A DNA stretch of 64,000 nt from Apodemus sylvaticus (lineage: Eukaryota; Chordata; Mammalia; Rodentia; Muridae). The stretch is taken from the NCBI RefSeq assembly GCF_947179515.1, contig NC_067495.1, positions 90,792,423-90,856,422 on the forward strand, in the 5' to 3' direction. The notes under the pieces are model-generated. The model worked only from the letters and a program-made list of their open reading frames with translations, did no database searches and was not told the origin of the DNA. Position 1 is the stretch's first letter. Each line of letters starts with the position of its first letter. Shown here one piece after another: positions 34,713 through 47,690 of the stretch. A program made the position numbers and the translations under genes.

Positions 34713-35883
34713 AAATCCAATAAAAAAGAAAAAAACACAATTCAACAACTGTCAAATATGTGGTTGCAAGTTGGTGATTGTGAACAAGTCATTTACCAAA
34801 ATGGTGTCCTCAGGTATAATATGGATAATAACTAACCTATGACTATTAAACGGTGATTGTGACAAACAAATAAGATATGTAAGGAACATGTTTGAATTAT
34901 ACCCCAATCTTTGAAGGACATAAAAGTAGTAACACATGTTTTAACCAGTAAGATGCAGCTATTCCATTAACCAAAGCCTAAGTATTTCTCTCTGTACACT
35001 TATCCTTGTAAATCCTTTAGTACTAATGCCTTCATTCCCTAACCAAGGAGGAGGAGAAAGAGGAGAAGGAAAGAGAAGAAGGAAAGAGAAGCTTGCGAAT
35101 TTAACACTTTCTGTTCCCTCTGCCTGAAATGCTCTTCCTCTAGAACCTTCCATACTCATGTTAATAACTATGAAGGAAACAGAATTACTGTGTCTCTGTT
35201 CTGTTCTTTATCATTTTAGTTTTTATGATGCTTATCATTACTTGCAATTTTCTCACTTGTACCTTTATACTTCATTGTTTGTGCGTTTGTTTGTTTGTTT
35301 GTTTGGTTGGTTGGTTGGTTGGTTGGTTGGATGGTTGGCTCGGTAGTTGGTTTTGCATTCTTGTCTATTTGTACCCATTATAAAATATTTTCCTCCTGAT
35401 CAGTCACTTACCTGTCTGTTTACTAATGCATCCTCTATTTCTTAAACAGGGCATGAAATGTAGAAGACATTTAAGTGCCTCTGGGACAACCAAAATACAA
35501 GCACATGCAATGGAACAAAAAGTATTACATGGATTTGTAATATGACTGGGTGTGATCACACAAACTCAAAATTCATAGTAGGAAGCAATTAATATAAGGA
35601 AACTCTCAGATTGGCATGAAGTCAAGTTCTTCCTTGGGTCGTGTGAGCATTTGAATGAGTAAGGACAGCCACCAAGGCAGACACTTGACAGCAGGGGAGG
35701 ATAAATACAGGGGTGAGTACACTTTGGCCCAGAACAGTCTACAGCCCAGTCTTCTGAAGACTGATGGAGTGAAACATAAAGCATAAAGCTGTGGGAAGAA
35801 TGTAGAGATCCCTGAGTGGTAAGTCTGCCATTTAAGGAGACATTTTCAGAGAATTTAATGTTTTGTAAATAAGTAAAATAAGA
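34713..35883. other. Intergenic with purine-rich and (GTTT)n/(GGTT)n repeats
   Basis: A GGAGAA-type stretch at about 35046-35092. GTTT units then GGTT units at about 35280-35345. No gene. Confidence 0.7.
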
Positions 35884-35884
35884 G

Positions 35885-36318
35885 TTTGTGCTGCATTGTC
35901 TTATATCAAAGTGACACAAACTAAAGTTATCTGAAAGGAGGGAACTTCAATTGAGAAAATGTCTCCAAAAGATCTAGATGTAAGGCATTTTCTTAATTTT
36001 CTTAATTGATGGGAGAGGGGCCCAGCTCATTGTGGGTGGTGCCATCCCTAGGCTGGTGTTCCTAGGTTCTATAAAATGCAGACTGAGCAAGCCATGTGAA
36101 GCAAGCCATGGAGAGCGAGCCAGTAATCAGCACCTCTCCATGGCCTCTGAATCATCTCCTGACTCCAGATTCTTGCCCTGTTTGAGTTCCTGTCTGGGCT
36201 TCTTTCAATCGTGGACTGGGATATGGTAGTGTAAGCCAAATAAACCCTTTCCTCCCCAGCATGCTTTTTGGTCATGGTGTTTCATCATAGTAGCAGGAGC
36301 AATAAGTAAGACAGAGTT
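35885..36318 (+). repeat. Rodent interspersed repeat, family unassigned
   Basis: The order 'gggaacttcaattgagaaaa', 'ccagctcattgtgggtggtg', 'tgtaagccaaataaaccctt' and 'ggtcatggtgtttcatcata' is a common rodent repeat. I cannot name the family. Relatives lie at 47795 and 58285. Confidence 0.7.
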
Positions 36319-38679
36319 GTGGGAGTAACACACCATCATTTTATTTTCTTTAACATCATTATAATTGGCATAGGAGACTCTAGAAAAAGCATAATAGCTA
36401 AAGAGAAGAGCAAATGTTTAGAACCCAGACCGTTATTTGGTAACAATATGGAATCTGACAATGAGGGACTCCCTTTTCCTCCCTTTCATGTGCGTTGTAT
36501 ACTATCAAACATACTGCACCTTGAATCTGATCTCCAATTCCTCCACTATATCAAAAACTCATTTATATAAGCAGTTCTCAGAAAAAAATCTGCATGCAAC
36601 AATTTCTTTCTTTCTTTTTCATTTTGTATAGCTAAAATTACTGAATGGGTCTTTAGATAGCCCTGTCCTGGTGGTATTTTCAATAGGCACTATTCTTGAC
36701 TAATACAGTTTGGTGGCTGTAAATCATGGAGGAAATTTAAAACAGGTTGTTGTATTGGAATGATACGTTTTTTTTTTTCCTTTTCATCTTCACTTGTCTC
36801 TGATGAAGCTTATGTAAAAATAATTATTGTTCCATTAACTGAACACCACTCTGTAATTGCCGAAAAGGGCTCATGCAGTTGTTTTGTTGACATTCTAGTG
36901 CTTCTATGTAAACATATGTATGTTTTTAATTAAACAGACAAAAAACTACATGATAAGGATCAACTTTACAACACAGATAAAGAAACTAAATGTAAGAAGT
37001 AACTTGCCTAAATGTACAAGATTCATCCAGAGAAAGGAATTATTAGACAGGAAAACCCCTCTTCTGCATCATCTCCTTGTACAGTTAACTTCATGCAGAT
37101 TTTTAACTAAAAGTTGTGTTGCTGCTGACCAACTTCCCTGTAAGGTACACTAGACACAGAGAATTTTTTTGTCGCTATTAATTCTTCGAACGTACAAACA
37201 TGCTCATGTACAGAAGTTCTCCTATTTTCATTTAAATTGGCCATGTCCCCCAGCAAAACAAGTTCAAAAAATAATGGCTAATCCACTTCAGAACTCTTGA
37301 AATATGCCATTTAGGAAACCATGCCCAAAACATGCTGCCTTTGCACCTCCTATGAAACTGCATTTCTACAGAATACCAGGCCTTTCCCAAAAGAAAGTGC
37401 AAGTTAGCAACATTGCCAAATGTGGAGGAATCAAAGTCTTTCCCTATGGATGCTGCTAAATGTGCTCAGCCAAAAACTTCAGCGAAGTACACAGGTGTCA
37501 CCAGAAAAGTCGGAAATGAGGTCTTTATATTTGAGGGATAAGGAAGGTGCCAGAAATAATAATAGAATCTTCTCGGGTATGTTGCTGGAGTGCAGAGGAG
37601 ATGTAAGTCTGGTGAGAAAAAGTCTGGTGTTAAAGCTTTAGAGATAGGTACTTCTCCAGCGGGGCCAGTACATGAAGCAAATGGGGGAAGGTGCACTGGA
37701 TGCCATCTTCATTGTAAATTATTTCTGCCAGTTGGTTATTGTTTATACAACAAGATCAATTTTTGGTCCAGATGGTAGAAACACTAACACATTGCACTTC
37801 AAACACTGACACAGTATTTGGTGTAGGAGTCATTCAAGTATAGGTTTGTTTAACTGTTGAACTGAGATGAGCACTAAATCTAGCCAAGAGGCCAACCAGT
37901 GATTACATAACTGCTGTCACACGGGTAAGAGCAGTAGTTTTCATTCAGAACACATGGACTTCATTTGTCGGCTTTCTATAAGAGGTCAACAGAACATAGT
38001 ATCCCTGTCATAACACTTTATTTTTAGAAAACTCTGGGGGAAAACACAGCTATTCCGGAGTATGGGTGATTTCAGGGCTCATGAAAGAAAAACCCAAAGG
38101 CAGATGAATTAGGCTTACAGTGTAATAGAACATGTTTCAGCTCTTCATCGGGCCATTCCCCAGGTGACTTCTTTAGTTTCTACAAAATGAATTAGGCCAC
38201 TTAATTAGTGCTCCAGTTGCCTCTTAAGCCTTTAAAAGATCAGCAAAAATATAACTGGTAATGTGCAAGATATGCACTGAATTAAAGAGGGAAAAGTTAA
38301 AGTTGCTATACATAGCCACAAAACTAGATTCTCCCCCACTTGGTAACTTTATCTCATTTATACTTGCATCTACCACAGCGATGGACTTAGTGCCTGACCA
38401 CTAAAAAGGTATTTAAGTTTCTTATAACTGAATTGAAAAGAATTAATAGAAAGAATCAATTGTAAAAATATTTAAGTGAGCATGTTACATCCTCACCCTA
38501 CTTGGGGTACCGAGTCATTAAAATCATGCAGCTCTTGATTTTGAAAACTGAAGCTACCTAAGGTTTCCTAGTAACAGAACAGGTAACTGAACTGCCAACA
38601 ATAGTGACTACATTTTCATTTCTGCAGAAGCTGATATCATAATGTTAATAGGAACTTTTGGAAGCCTCACTTTTAGATT
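36319..38679. other. Intergenic, no gene; candidate element at 37900-38320
   Basis: No repeat family recognised for more than 2 kb, unusual for this window. Contains the regulatory candidate listed separately. No coding signature. Confidence 0.5.
37900..38320. promoter_or_regulatory. Candidate conserved regulatory element
   Basis: Repeat-free, with CCCCAGGTGACTT (E-box CAGGTG) near 38160, ACTTAATTAGTGC (homeodomain core) near 38201, AATGAATTAGG near 38188 and further AATTAGG strings. No ORF. Inferred from motif clustering only. Confidence 0.3.
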
Positions 38680-38737
38680 ATTATCATCATCACCACCACC
38701 ACCACCACAACAACAACAACAATATCAACAGCAACAA
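38680..38737. repeat. (ATC)n-(CAC)n-(CAA)n trinucleotide repeat
   Basis: ATC units, then CAC units, then CAA units in one stretch. Confidence 0.9.
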
Positions 38738-39384
38738 CACTCAGGAAGAAGCTTGAAAATTTTCATCAGCATTTAAAAAGAAAACCACAAGTTAAGCAAA
38801 CTGTAAACCTTAGCAGTTGCTGGGAGCAGAAAGATAGAGACTAGAAAGCCATGCTTTTTGATTTCGCCATGGAGATTAGAATGAGTGAAAAAAAAAAAAA
38901 AAAACCAAAGTACTAGAGAAACTGTACTTGGGCTGTGGCCAGTATCCAAAAACAGGGACAGAAAAGAGGAAAAAGGAAAAGTTGTATCTTTCTGAGCAGA
39001 CCTAACCAACCCTCAAGGTAGCTCCAGAGCAACTGTAGAGATCATGGCGTGTCAGTAGAGGAAAGGACATTTTTTAAATAAAGTAGATAAGTATGTCTCC
39101 CATCTGTGCAGTATGGCATTAGATGACTCCACCTTCCTGAGGACTAGGAACCCAGCCAGATGACTGACATGCTCAACTGGATTGACTCTTATGTTTTGGG
39201 TAGTTTGTAATTCCAAATCTCCACCTAGGTCCAAGGTAGATTATATTTTTTTAACCAGAATGAAGTGGCTTTCCCTTAATAGGCCTTAATAGGACTTTCA
39301 TTAAAGCTACTGTAACAGGGCTGTTTGGTTTTTGTTTGTTTGTTTACAAATACAAATTATTTTAGAAAGAAGCAATCTTGTATC
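38738..39384. other. Intergenic, no gene recognised
   Basis: A run of 16-17 A at about 38888-38904. (GTTT)n near 39330. Nothing else recognised. Confidence 0.5.
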
Positions 39385-39770
39385 CTTAACTTGCCTGGCT
39401 CCATTGGGGTCCACCAGAGATCATGCAGGGGCTGGACCTGATCTGCCTACACATTTGTAGCAAATATGCAGTTTGGTCTTTATATGGGTCCACTAACAAA
39501 TGGATCAGGGGTTGTCTTTGTCTCTGTTCCCTGACATTGAATCCCCTTCCCATATGTGGACTGCCTACTTGGGACTCAGTGGGAGAAAATGTGACTAGTC
39601 CTGCTAGGACTACATGTCCCAGGGAGTTTGGGTACCCAAGGGGTCTCCCCTTCTCCACAGAGAGGTCAATGGAACAGGGGACTTGTAAGGGTAGGACTGG
39701 GAGGAGAAGAGAGGGGGCTGTGATCTGGATGTAAAGTGAATAAAAAATAAAAAATTAATTATTGAAGAAA
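39385..39770 (+). mobile_element. Lx-type L1 3' end
   Basis: 'gcctggctccattggggtcc', 'gaggacttg'-like G-rich 3' UTR, then 'gtgatctggatgtaaagtga' and an AATAAAAAATAAAA tail. Non-coding. Confidence 0.8.
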
Positions 39771-39944
39771 AGGAAGCAATCTGCTCATCTTTTGGTCAAA
39801 CTGACTGACTCATTTTCAGTGATAAAACCTTAATGCTATACACCATCATGTGGCCTCTGACATTGTTCAAGTAAATTTTCTAACCTTGAAGTAGTTTTAT
39901 GAATTTGATCATACTAGCAAATTATTCTGATTTAGAAAACACAA

Positions 39945-40118
39945 ATAGGGGTTAATAATGGCTCAGTGGTTGAGAGCACTGGCTGGTCTTCTAGAGGTCC
40001 TGAGTTCAAGTCCTATATATAATAGAATAAGATGCCCTCTTCTGACATGGAAACATACATGCAGAGTACTCATATACATAAAATACATAAATAAATAAAT
40101 CTTTTTTTAAAAAAGAAA
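39945..40118 (+). repeat. B2 SINE, slightly rearranged
   Basis: 'ggctcagtggttgagagcac', 'gaggtcctgagttcaagtcc', 'gatgccctcttctgacatgg' and an AAATAAATAAAT tail. Lacks part of the middle. Confidence 0.9.
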
Positions 40119-40407
40119 ATGCAAATAACAAAAACCAAGAGATATATTCCATGCCTCCTCAATAAGCGTAACCATAATTCCTGATTTATAATCAGGGCAT
40201 ACTTTCAGTAAAATATTTCGTAGCCACACTTTCCCTAGAAACATGTATTTTTGTATTTTAGATTTATTATGTGTATGATCTGCATATGTGTCTGTATGCC
40301 ACATGCACATGTGGTGCCCATGAAAGCCAGAAGATGGCGTCAGAACCCCTGGAACTTGACTTATAGGCCATTGTTAGCCACAGCGTGGATGCTAAGAATC
40401 AAATCCA

Positions 40408-40836
40408 CAGGCAGATTGGACTGGGTGTGGGGTCCCCAATGGAGGAGCTGGAGGGTGGTCCGGAGGAGCTGAAGGGGTTTACAGCCCCATGAGAAGAATG
40501 GCAATGTCGGCCACCCAGACACCCCAAGACTCCCAGGGACTAAACCATCAACCAAGGGGCACACATGGTTCCAGCCAAAAATGTGGCAGAGGAATGCCTT
40601 GTAGGGCATCAGTGGGAGAAGTGGTCCTTGGTCAGGTGAAGGCTCAACAGAGGCCCCAGCAAAGAGAAATTAAGGGGAGGTCTGAGTGTGTCGGGTAGAG
40701 GGGCATATACATAGAGGCAGGGGTTGGGAGGAGAGGTTGGGGGTCTTTGAGGAAGGGTGAAATCAGGAAAGGTTTTACCATTGGCAATGTAAATGAAGAC
40801 AATATTCAATAAAAAAAGAGCATGTTTAAAAAAAAA
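40408..40836 (+). mobile_element. Truncated L1 insertion with perfect 14-bp target-site duplication
   Basis: AAGAATCAAATCCA at 40394-40407 is repeated exactly at 40837-40850. Between them is an L1 3' UTR ending 'ggttttaccattggcaatgt' and an A-rich tail. Only about 430 bases were inserted. Non-coding. Confidence 0.9.
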
Positions 40837-41136
40837 AAGAATCAAATCCAGGCCCCTCTTATAGCATATTCTGATCATTTTCCTCTCTCTACTCCTCCTA
40901 GTTCATTTCCACCTCCCCTACCATATGAATCCACTCTCTGTTTGTCTCTTAATAGAAAACAAACAGGCTTCTAAGGGATAATAATAAAACATAATCAGAT
41001 AAAATAAATGGTAACATTGGAACCGGACAAAACAAATAGAAGCAAAAAAGCCCAAGAGAAGGCAAAAAAAATAAATAAATCAGAGACCCATTTGTTTACA
41101 CACCCAGGATTCCCACAAAACACCAAAATGGAAACC

Positions 41137-41138
<2 letters not shown>

Positions 41139-41175
<37 letters not shown>
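41139..41175. repeat. (CA)n microsatellite
   Basis: About 18 CA units. Confidence 0.95.
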
Positions 41176-41178
<3 letters not shown>

Positions 41179-41234
41179 GGACATGCAGACCCAGGCAGGC
41201 CCTGTGTATGCTGCCTCAGTCTCTGTGAGTTCAT

Positions 41235-41888
41235 ATGAGCTTTGATCATGTTGATTTTAGAGGTTTTTATTTTCTTGCTATCCACCATCCCCTCTGACCT
41301 CTCTGACTTTTACACTCCTTCTGCCTCCACGTCCACAGGGTTCCTTGAACCTTGAGGAGAGGGATTTGATGGAGACATCCTGTTTAGAATGGAGTGTCCC
41401 AGGGTCTCACTTGTGTAATGTCTGGCTGTGTGTCTCTGTGTCTGTTCCCATCTGCTGCAGGAGGAAGCTTCTCTGCTGATGAATGGACAAGGCTCTGATC
41501 TATGAGCACAGCAGAATGTTGTTAGGTATCATTTCATTGCTACTTTTCTAATTTCTAGATCATTGTTACTTAGATTGATCCTGCATCATCAGACTAGATT
41601 CCCCAGTCTGTCTAGTATCAGGTTCTTGGCCATCCTAGCAGTATTGGCTGTGAGTTCAATCTCATGCAGTGGTCCTTAAATCAAATCAGATCTTGACTGA
41701 TTACTCCCACAAGCTTTGTGCCACTATTATACCAGCATATCAAGGGGTTTATAGCTGAGTTGGTGTTCATCTTTCTTTTGGTAGCATTCAGGGTATCTTC
41801 CAGTACCACAAACTGAAGGCTCTAGGTAGGTTACAGCTGGATTTCTCTGTGTTCCTTGAATTGTGTAGGTGTTGTCTTCAGCAATGGA
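41235..41888 (-). mobile_element. L1 (Lx-type) fragment
   Basis: 'atgtctggctgtgtgtctct', 'cccatctgctgcaggaggaa', 'tgtgccactattataccagc' and 'ttgtgtaggtgttgtcttca' match rodent L1-associated sequence. Minus orientation is inferred from the T-rich left end. Confidence 0.65.
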
Positions 41889-42129
41889 ACCAGCAGCAAG
41901 TGCTCTTAACCACTGAGCCATATCTCCAGCCCAGAAACATCTTTCTTAATAAAATAAATGTATATATCTATATATAATAGAAAAAATACAAGGTACTTGG
42001 TCTCTAAAATTGGACCACTGTTTTATGAAGGAATACAGAATTCTAGCTATCAGTCATACACAGCTTGAGCATGTTCCTTAAGCATTTGTACTTTGAAAGC
42101 TTAGCACCCAATGTGGTGAAGTGAGGGGT

Positions 42130-43315
42130 GGAACTTTCTTTTTTCTTTTCATTTTATTTTACTTGTTCACTTTGCATATCACTCCCTGCCTCCCTCCCAA
42201 TCAGGCCTTCTCTGAACCCTTTCCCCATCCCCTTCCCTTCTCCTCTGAGTGGGTGGGGCCCTTCTGGGTAACTCCCTACTCTGGCACTTCAAGTCTCTGC
42301 AATGGCAGCCCAGATAGAAGAATATATCCCACATAAAGGCAACAACTTTGAGATAGACCCCATTCTAGGTGTTTGGGACCCACACGAAGAACAGGCTGCA
42401 CATCTGTTACATATGTGCATGGAAGACTAGGTCCAGCCAATGTATAATCTTTGATTGGTGGCTCAGTCTCTGACAGGCCCAACGGCCTAGGTTAGTTGAT
42501 TCTTCTGGTCTTTCTGTGAAGTTCCTATCCCCTTCGTGGGGCCCAAAATGTTTCCTCCTATTTTCACATAAGAGTCCCCAGACTCCATCCACTGTTAGGC
42601 AGTGGGATTCTGCATCTGTCTGAGTCAGCTGCTGGGTGGAGCCTCTCAGAAGACAGCCATGGTACACTCCTGACTGCAAGCACAACAGAGTATCACTAAT
42701 AGTGTCAGGGATTGGTGCTTGCCCATGGGATGGGCCGGTTATTTGTTGTCCATTCCCTCAGTCCCTCCTCCACCCTCTGTCCCTGCATTTCGTATAGACA
42801 GGATAATTTCTGGCTAGAAAGTTCTGTGGGTGGGTTGGTGTGCCTGTCACTCCATTGAGGTTCCTGCCTGGCTACAGGAGGTAGCCTCTTTATGTTCCAT
42901 ATCTCCAATGCTGTGAGTCACAGCTAAAGACACCCCCATTGATTCTTGGGTGCTTCCTTTATCCCTGGTCTCTGTCTCATCCTGAAGATGCCCTCTACCT
43001 TCCCATCCCCATCAGTTGCAGATTTCCACTCATTCTCAAGCCCATCTGCTCCCCCTGCTGTCCCTCCCCTGCATCTGATCCTGAACCCTCATTCCCCTCC
43101 ATATGCCCCCTCCTTCTCAGTTCCCTCCTTCCATTTGCTTCTTATGACTATTTTATTCCCCCTTCTAAGTGAGATTCAAGCTTCCTCTCTTGTGACTTCC
43201 TCTTGTTTAGCTTCTTTGGGTCTGTGGAGTATAGCGTGGGAATCCTATATTTTATGGCTCATATCCACTTGTAAGTGAGTACATATCGTGCATGTCCTTT
43301 TGGGACTGGGTTAAA
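42130..43315 (-). mobile_element. Lx-type L1 3' UTR, minus strand
   Basis: A T-rich left end, then C-rich reverse L1 3' UTR ('ctcctctgagtgggtggggc', 'cagactccatccactgttag'), ending in the reverse of the ORF2 end ('atatccacttgtaagtgagt'). No intact frame. Confidence 0.85.
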
Positions 43316-44098
43316 AAGGTGGAAATTTTAAAACTCTGAGTCTACTAAGATTTGGCTGAGTCCTTAGGAATGCACTTAGGATGTATTAAGGTAGGCTCCT
43401 CAGGGCTTCAAATCAGTTCTCAAGAAAGCAAGTTAGGATAAAAGAGGCCTTTGACACCTATATATCTCACTCTCTCCTAAAGACCCTCAGCATAGTTAAA
43501 ATGAGACCAGTTCCAGGTTTGTATGTTTAGAATTATGAGTTCAATAAACCTCTCTTGTTCAGAAGTTACTCAGGCTCTAGTATTTTGTTATAGTAAGAGT
43601 AATTTGAGTAGCAACGTAAAGAAGATTGTTCAGTATAATTGGATGTTGTTGAGGCTGATAACCATGAACTTCCTTCACACTGCACTTGTAGAAATAGTGA
43701 AAATTGAACAGACTACAGCAAATAGAAAGTTAAGTTTACTGGTTTGGACTTTCTCATGAGTTTTTCTTATGGTAAAATAACATATAGTACTTGAAAAATT
43801 AATATACAGACATCTTTAATTGGAAAGCAATTTCTCTCCACAGTCTAAAGATTATACTTTAGACTACAACTAATATATCCCAGGCCTAACCCTTAACAGG
43901 AGCCATTAGTAGTAATTTGTTTGATACCCTTCCAGAAATTATATATATATATATGCTGGTGTATAATGATAATTATATTTATCTCAAGTAGACAATATCA
44001 AATTAATTGATTACAGCTTGGTTTTCCAGCTGACTATTTTTTGGATAACTTTATCCCTTTCAGAGATAGAAGTAAATATAGATACTCATTGTTTACAG
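43316..44098. other. Intergenic, no gene recognised
   Basis: A short (TA)n at about 43939-43954. Otherwise nothing recognised. Confidence 0.5.
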
Positions 44099-44099
44099 T

Positions 44100-44660
44100 A
44101 GCTACACAATAGACCATAATCTAGGCTCCCATAATTAATAACTGGTACTCTGTTCATGAGTTTTTGATTATTCTAGCTTTTGCTATTGCAAATAATCCTC
44201 TTTATATCCGTATCTTCAGGTATATGTTAGAATTCTTACATGAAAGATAACATGCAGGGATGTGAAATGATGCAATCCCTTTTGCAAACAAAAGGTTAAT
44301 TTTGAAATGGGTTCCCAAATGATCTAGCAATGCCAAGTACCTACTGTAACACTGAAAATGTATTGTTGGTGAAAAAAGCCCTTGCATGTAAATGTTCATG
44401 CTGGTGTTATTTATGCAAGTCAGAAAGTGGAAGCCACCAAAATGCCTTTCAACTAATAATGGATAAGTAAAATATGGGTCACACATAGACACGCAGCTTC
44501 ATTATGCATACTGTAAAATATTCCCCAGCCATGAAGAGGAACAGCTGAAAGCCATTCTACATGTAAGTGTTTGGGAAGCTTCAACACATATTTAGCAAAA
44601 GCTTACACAGTGTGTAATCTTATTTATAATATATCTACAACAGAGAAATTTCTACATACA
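44100..44660. repeat. Ancient L1 fragments
   Basis: 'tttgctattgcaaataatcc' (reverse L1) on the left, then 'ttatgcaagtcagaaagtgg', 'aaatgcctttcaactaataa' and 'gcatactgtaaaatattccc' (forward ORF2 end) on the right. Strongly diverged. Confidence 0.6.
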
Positions 44661-44740
44661 GAAAATTTATTTAGGATTATTAGAAGCTGGGAGAAAGGTG
44701 AGCTCAGGTTTTAACTTTAGGGTTTCAAAAACGACATAAG

Positions 44741-44741
<1 letters not shown>

Positions 44742-44794
<53 letters not shown>

Positions 44795-44803
44795 GAGAGG
44801 GGG

Positions 44804-44844
<41 letters not shown>

Positions 44845-44845
44845 T
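44742..44845. repeat. (TA)n and (GATA)n compound microsatellite
   Basis: About 24 TA units, then a short GA/G stretch, then about ten GATA units. Confidence 0.95.
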
Positions 44846-45164
44846 AGATAGATATACCCTACTTGAATACTTTAAATGAGCAAACTTAAGGTGTGTTAAT
44901 TATATTTAAACAAAGCAGTTTCTTAAACTGGTAATATGAAGTTTTTAAAAGAAAAACCAGTGTTGAATGTATGCTTTTATTTTATTTGAGGATATTCACC
45001 CGGTATACCCTAGAAAAAAATGCCTTTATCTAATTTCTCCCACCAGACAGTTAAAATGCTTCTACTCATTTTCCAAAGGAAATGACTGTGTTTAAATTTG
45101 AAGAGAAAAAATTAAATCAAAGATTAGCTTTCAGAAACAAGCTTGAATATCTTTTTTAATAGTT

Positions 45165-45441
45165 TCTGTGCTGCTGTAGTTTTTTTCTAATTACAAAAAC
45201 AGCACATATTCACTGTATAAAATTTGGAAAATTTGGAAAACACATAAAAGCCTGGAGAGAAGAAAGTAAAGATTATCTGCTTCCTTGCCACCCAGGCTTA
45301 TGCAGTTTTATGTGTGACCACTTTCCAATCTGAGGATAGTTCCATGCTTCAAAATTTTTATCTCTACAATTGCTTATGTAAATAAGTCTTTTGTGTATCC
45401 TCAATTATTCCCTTAAAATAACTAATGGTGAAAATTCTGGG

Positions 45442-45507
<66 letters not shown>

Positions 45508-45580
45508 CCAATTGTCCTTCAGAAAGGTTATAACAATGTGTCACTCCACCAAATGGCAGGTTTTGTTTCTATATCAACCT
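45165..45580 (-). repeat. Ancient L1, minus strand, with (TA)n(TG)n inside
   Basis: 'tacaaaaacagcacatattc', 'aaaattctgggta' and 'ccttcagaaaggttataaca' follow the reverse of an old mammalian L1 ORF2/3' region. The microsatellite at 45442-45506 (TA then TG) sits where the 'ctgggtcaaagg' part should be. Confidence 0.65.
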
Positions 45581-47424
45581 GGCCAAAAGTAACTGACTAT
45601 TAATTTTTTAGTCCTTGTTAGTGTGGCAGGCATTAATTAAACACACGAGTTAAATGATGTCTGTTGGCCAGTTTTATTCAGTTCTTGGCCTTTTGTTGTG
45701 TGTAAATGGTCTGCTTATCTCTTTGTCATTTTATTAATCTGTGAGAACTCGAATAGACTAATAAAATGACAATATCAACCTCTTTTTTATTCTACATGCT
45801 CACATTTTAAATGCCATCTCCACACATACAGCACCATTGTGATTCTATGGAGTCTTTAAGTCTTCCTTAGGGCAAAAAGCCTCCAAAATTTAAAGGTAGG
45901 GGGGTAAAGGACAGAAATATGTCTTTTCCTTTCTTTCCACCGCATACTAGAAGATATAAGGAACCCACAAATGATCTTAAAAATAAATGGACCACGTTAT
46001 TAGAGAAATAATTCAGTCTCCCTTATGGGTTCATTAATGGCCACTATAAACACCTTTGTCCCATGTCTCTCTGCACATCTTATGCTTGTTCTAAATCAAT
46101 AGCTCTAGAAGCTAAGGAACTGTTCAAACCCCCTCTTTCCACCAACAACTCAAACCAGTGCTTCCCACATTATTCAAGGCTCTTTAGTTCTTGTACTTAC
46201 AGAGCAAACTCCTGAGTATATGATCACCACATCTAATTACGTAGAAGAGAATATTTTCACTAAATGTTTATAAATAACGAAATTAACTGAGATGTCATTC
46301 CTTTGACAGCCTGGTAATGTAGATCAGACCATGTTTGTGGAACCTGAAACATATCCATGAGAGGAAGATTTTCTCCTTCTTACTACACAGAGTACTTAGG
46401 AGACCCATTGAATATGTCCATGCTGAACCATGCAGTAGCATGAGGTCAGAAGTGACTGCTATTGATTTAGGGCTCCTTGAAGGTCCTAGGGTTCATGCAT
46501 TTATGTATGACTTAGTATCACATGAATTTTGTCCTCTCTTCATCCTTGCATTAAAGTTCCTATACACTAACAATTTGCATACTATAACCGCTCCCCCCAC
46601 CCCCAGTGTAATGAAAACTTCAGACATAGTTCTATTCAGATGAGGTTGTGAGGTTGGGACTCTTGTAATGTCTGTGCTCTTATTGGAAAATGAAATAGAC
46701 TAGAAAATGAATAGAGATTAGGATTATCTCTTTACATTGTGAAGACATTCTGATACAGAGGTCTCAGATACAAGCCAAGAAGAAATCTCTCAGCATGAAT
46801 CACATAGGGGAGCACTTTAGCTCTCCCTTTCCAGTTTCTAGAACTATGTAAAAATAAACTTCACTTGGACAAGTCAACCTGTTTGTTTATTTTTTTATTT
46901 TACTGTGGCAACTTGAGCTTATTAACAAGCAGCTAACAATTAATGCCAGAGATCCATTCATTATGAGTTTATACCAAATGTCCTCAGTTCATATGCAAGC
47001 AACCACATGGAGGGAAAGTTATCTGTCTGTGAATCACAAGTGTCAATGAAGTATATCTGACACCTTTCATAGGGACAGCGACAGATAAGGCATAGGAGAA
47101 AAAGAAATCAATTTTTACAGAGGGCTTGATGTGGCTATATGAATTGGATCTCAACACAAAACAGACCCAATCAGCTCATAATCCTTTTCAAGGTAGGCAC
47201 TGAAAAGGAATAGCTGCCAATATATTCACAATGTTGGTTCAACAATGCTTCTGAGTAAGACATAGTTATTTTCTAGTAGCTAAAAATATGGCTGGGTTTG
47301 CGTTCTGTTGACCTAGATAAGATTCATCTTTACTCACCAAGTCAAACACTGAGATTTCTTCCACAATTTCAAAACAGAATTTTAAATAACTCTATTAGCC
47401 AGGAAGTTCTAAAGACTTTCAAAT
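45581..47424. other. Intergenic, no gene recognised
   Basis: Nothing recognised in 1.8 kb. The 102-codon frame at 46335-46643 shows no domain. Confidence 0.5.
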
Positions 47425-47500
47425 ATGTCTGTCCAATCTGTGTCTTGCGGACTACATGTATTCCCAAGTACTTATGAACATGGCCCAACAAATTTTTAGA
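47425..47500 (+). repeat. Ancient DNA-transposon-like repeat fragment
   Basis: 'gtccaatctgtgtcttgcgg', 'acttatgaacatggcccaac' and 'aaatttttag' parallel the fragment at 18695. Confidence 0.4.
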
Positions 47501-47579
47501 CCACAGCATCATATTACAGTGTCAAAGGGCTGGAAAGCTCTGTGAGTTACATGTTGAAGCTAACTAATGTTTTGAATCA

Positions 47580-47690
47580 CCCATCAGGGTAGCTATCATT
47601 ATCTTTGTTTTATAGATAAGGAAACAAAAGGATAACGAAGAGGCAAAACCAAGACTTGAATTCAAATTTGAGAAACTAAAAATTTCATGT
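47580..47690 (+). repeat. MIR SINE fragment
   Basis: 'tatctttgttttatagataa' followed by 'ggaaacaaaaggataacgaa' and 'caagacttgaattcaaattt'. Good MIR order. Confidence 0.7.

Larger units (their letters stand above)
40255..41932 (-). repeat. B3-type SINE, minus strand, split by later L1 insertions
   Basis: The left piece (40255-40407) reads as reverse B3 ('gccagaagatggcgtcagaa') and resumes at 40851-40862. The right end (41892-41932, 'tgctcttaaccactgagcca', 'tatctccagccc') is the reverse SINE head. The pieces are separated by the L1 at 40408-40836 and by sequence including the L1 at 41235-41888. Confidence 0.65.

Noticed and set aside
34437..34755. Gly-rich and Pro/Leu-rich frames
   Set aside because: They lie in the G-rich L1 3' UTR; the same happens at 58389-58877 and 40361-40878.
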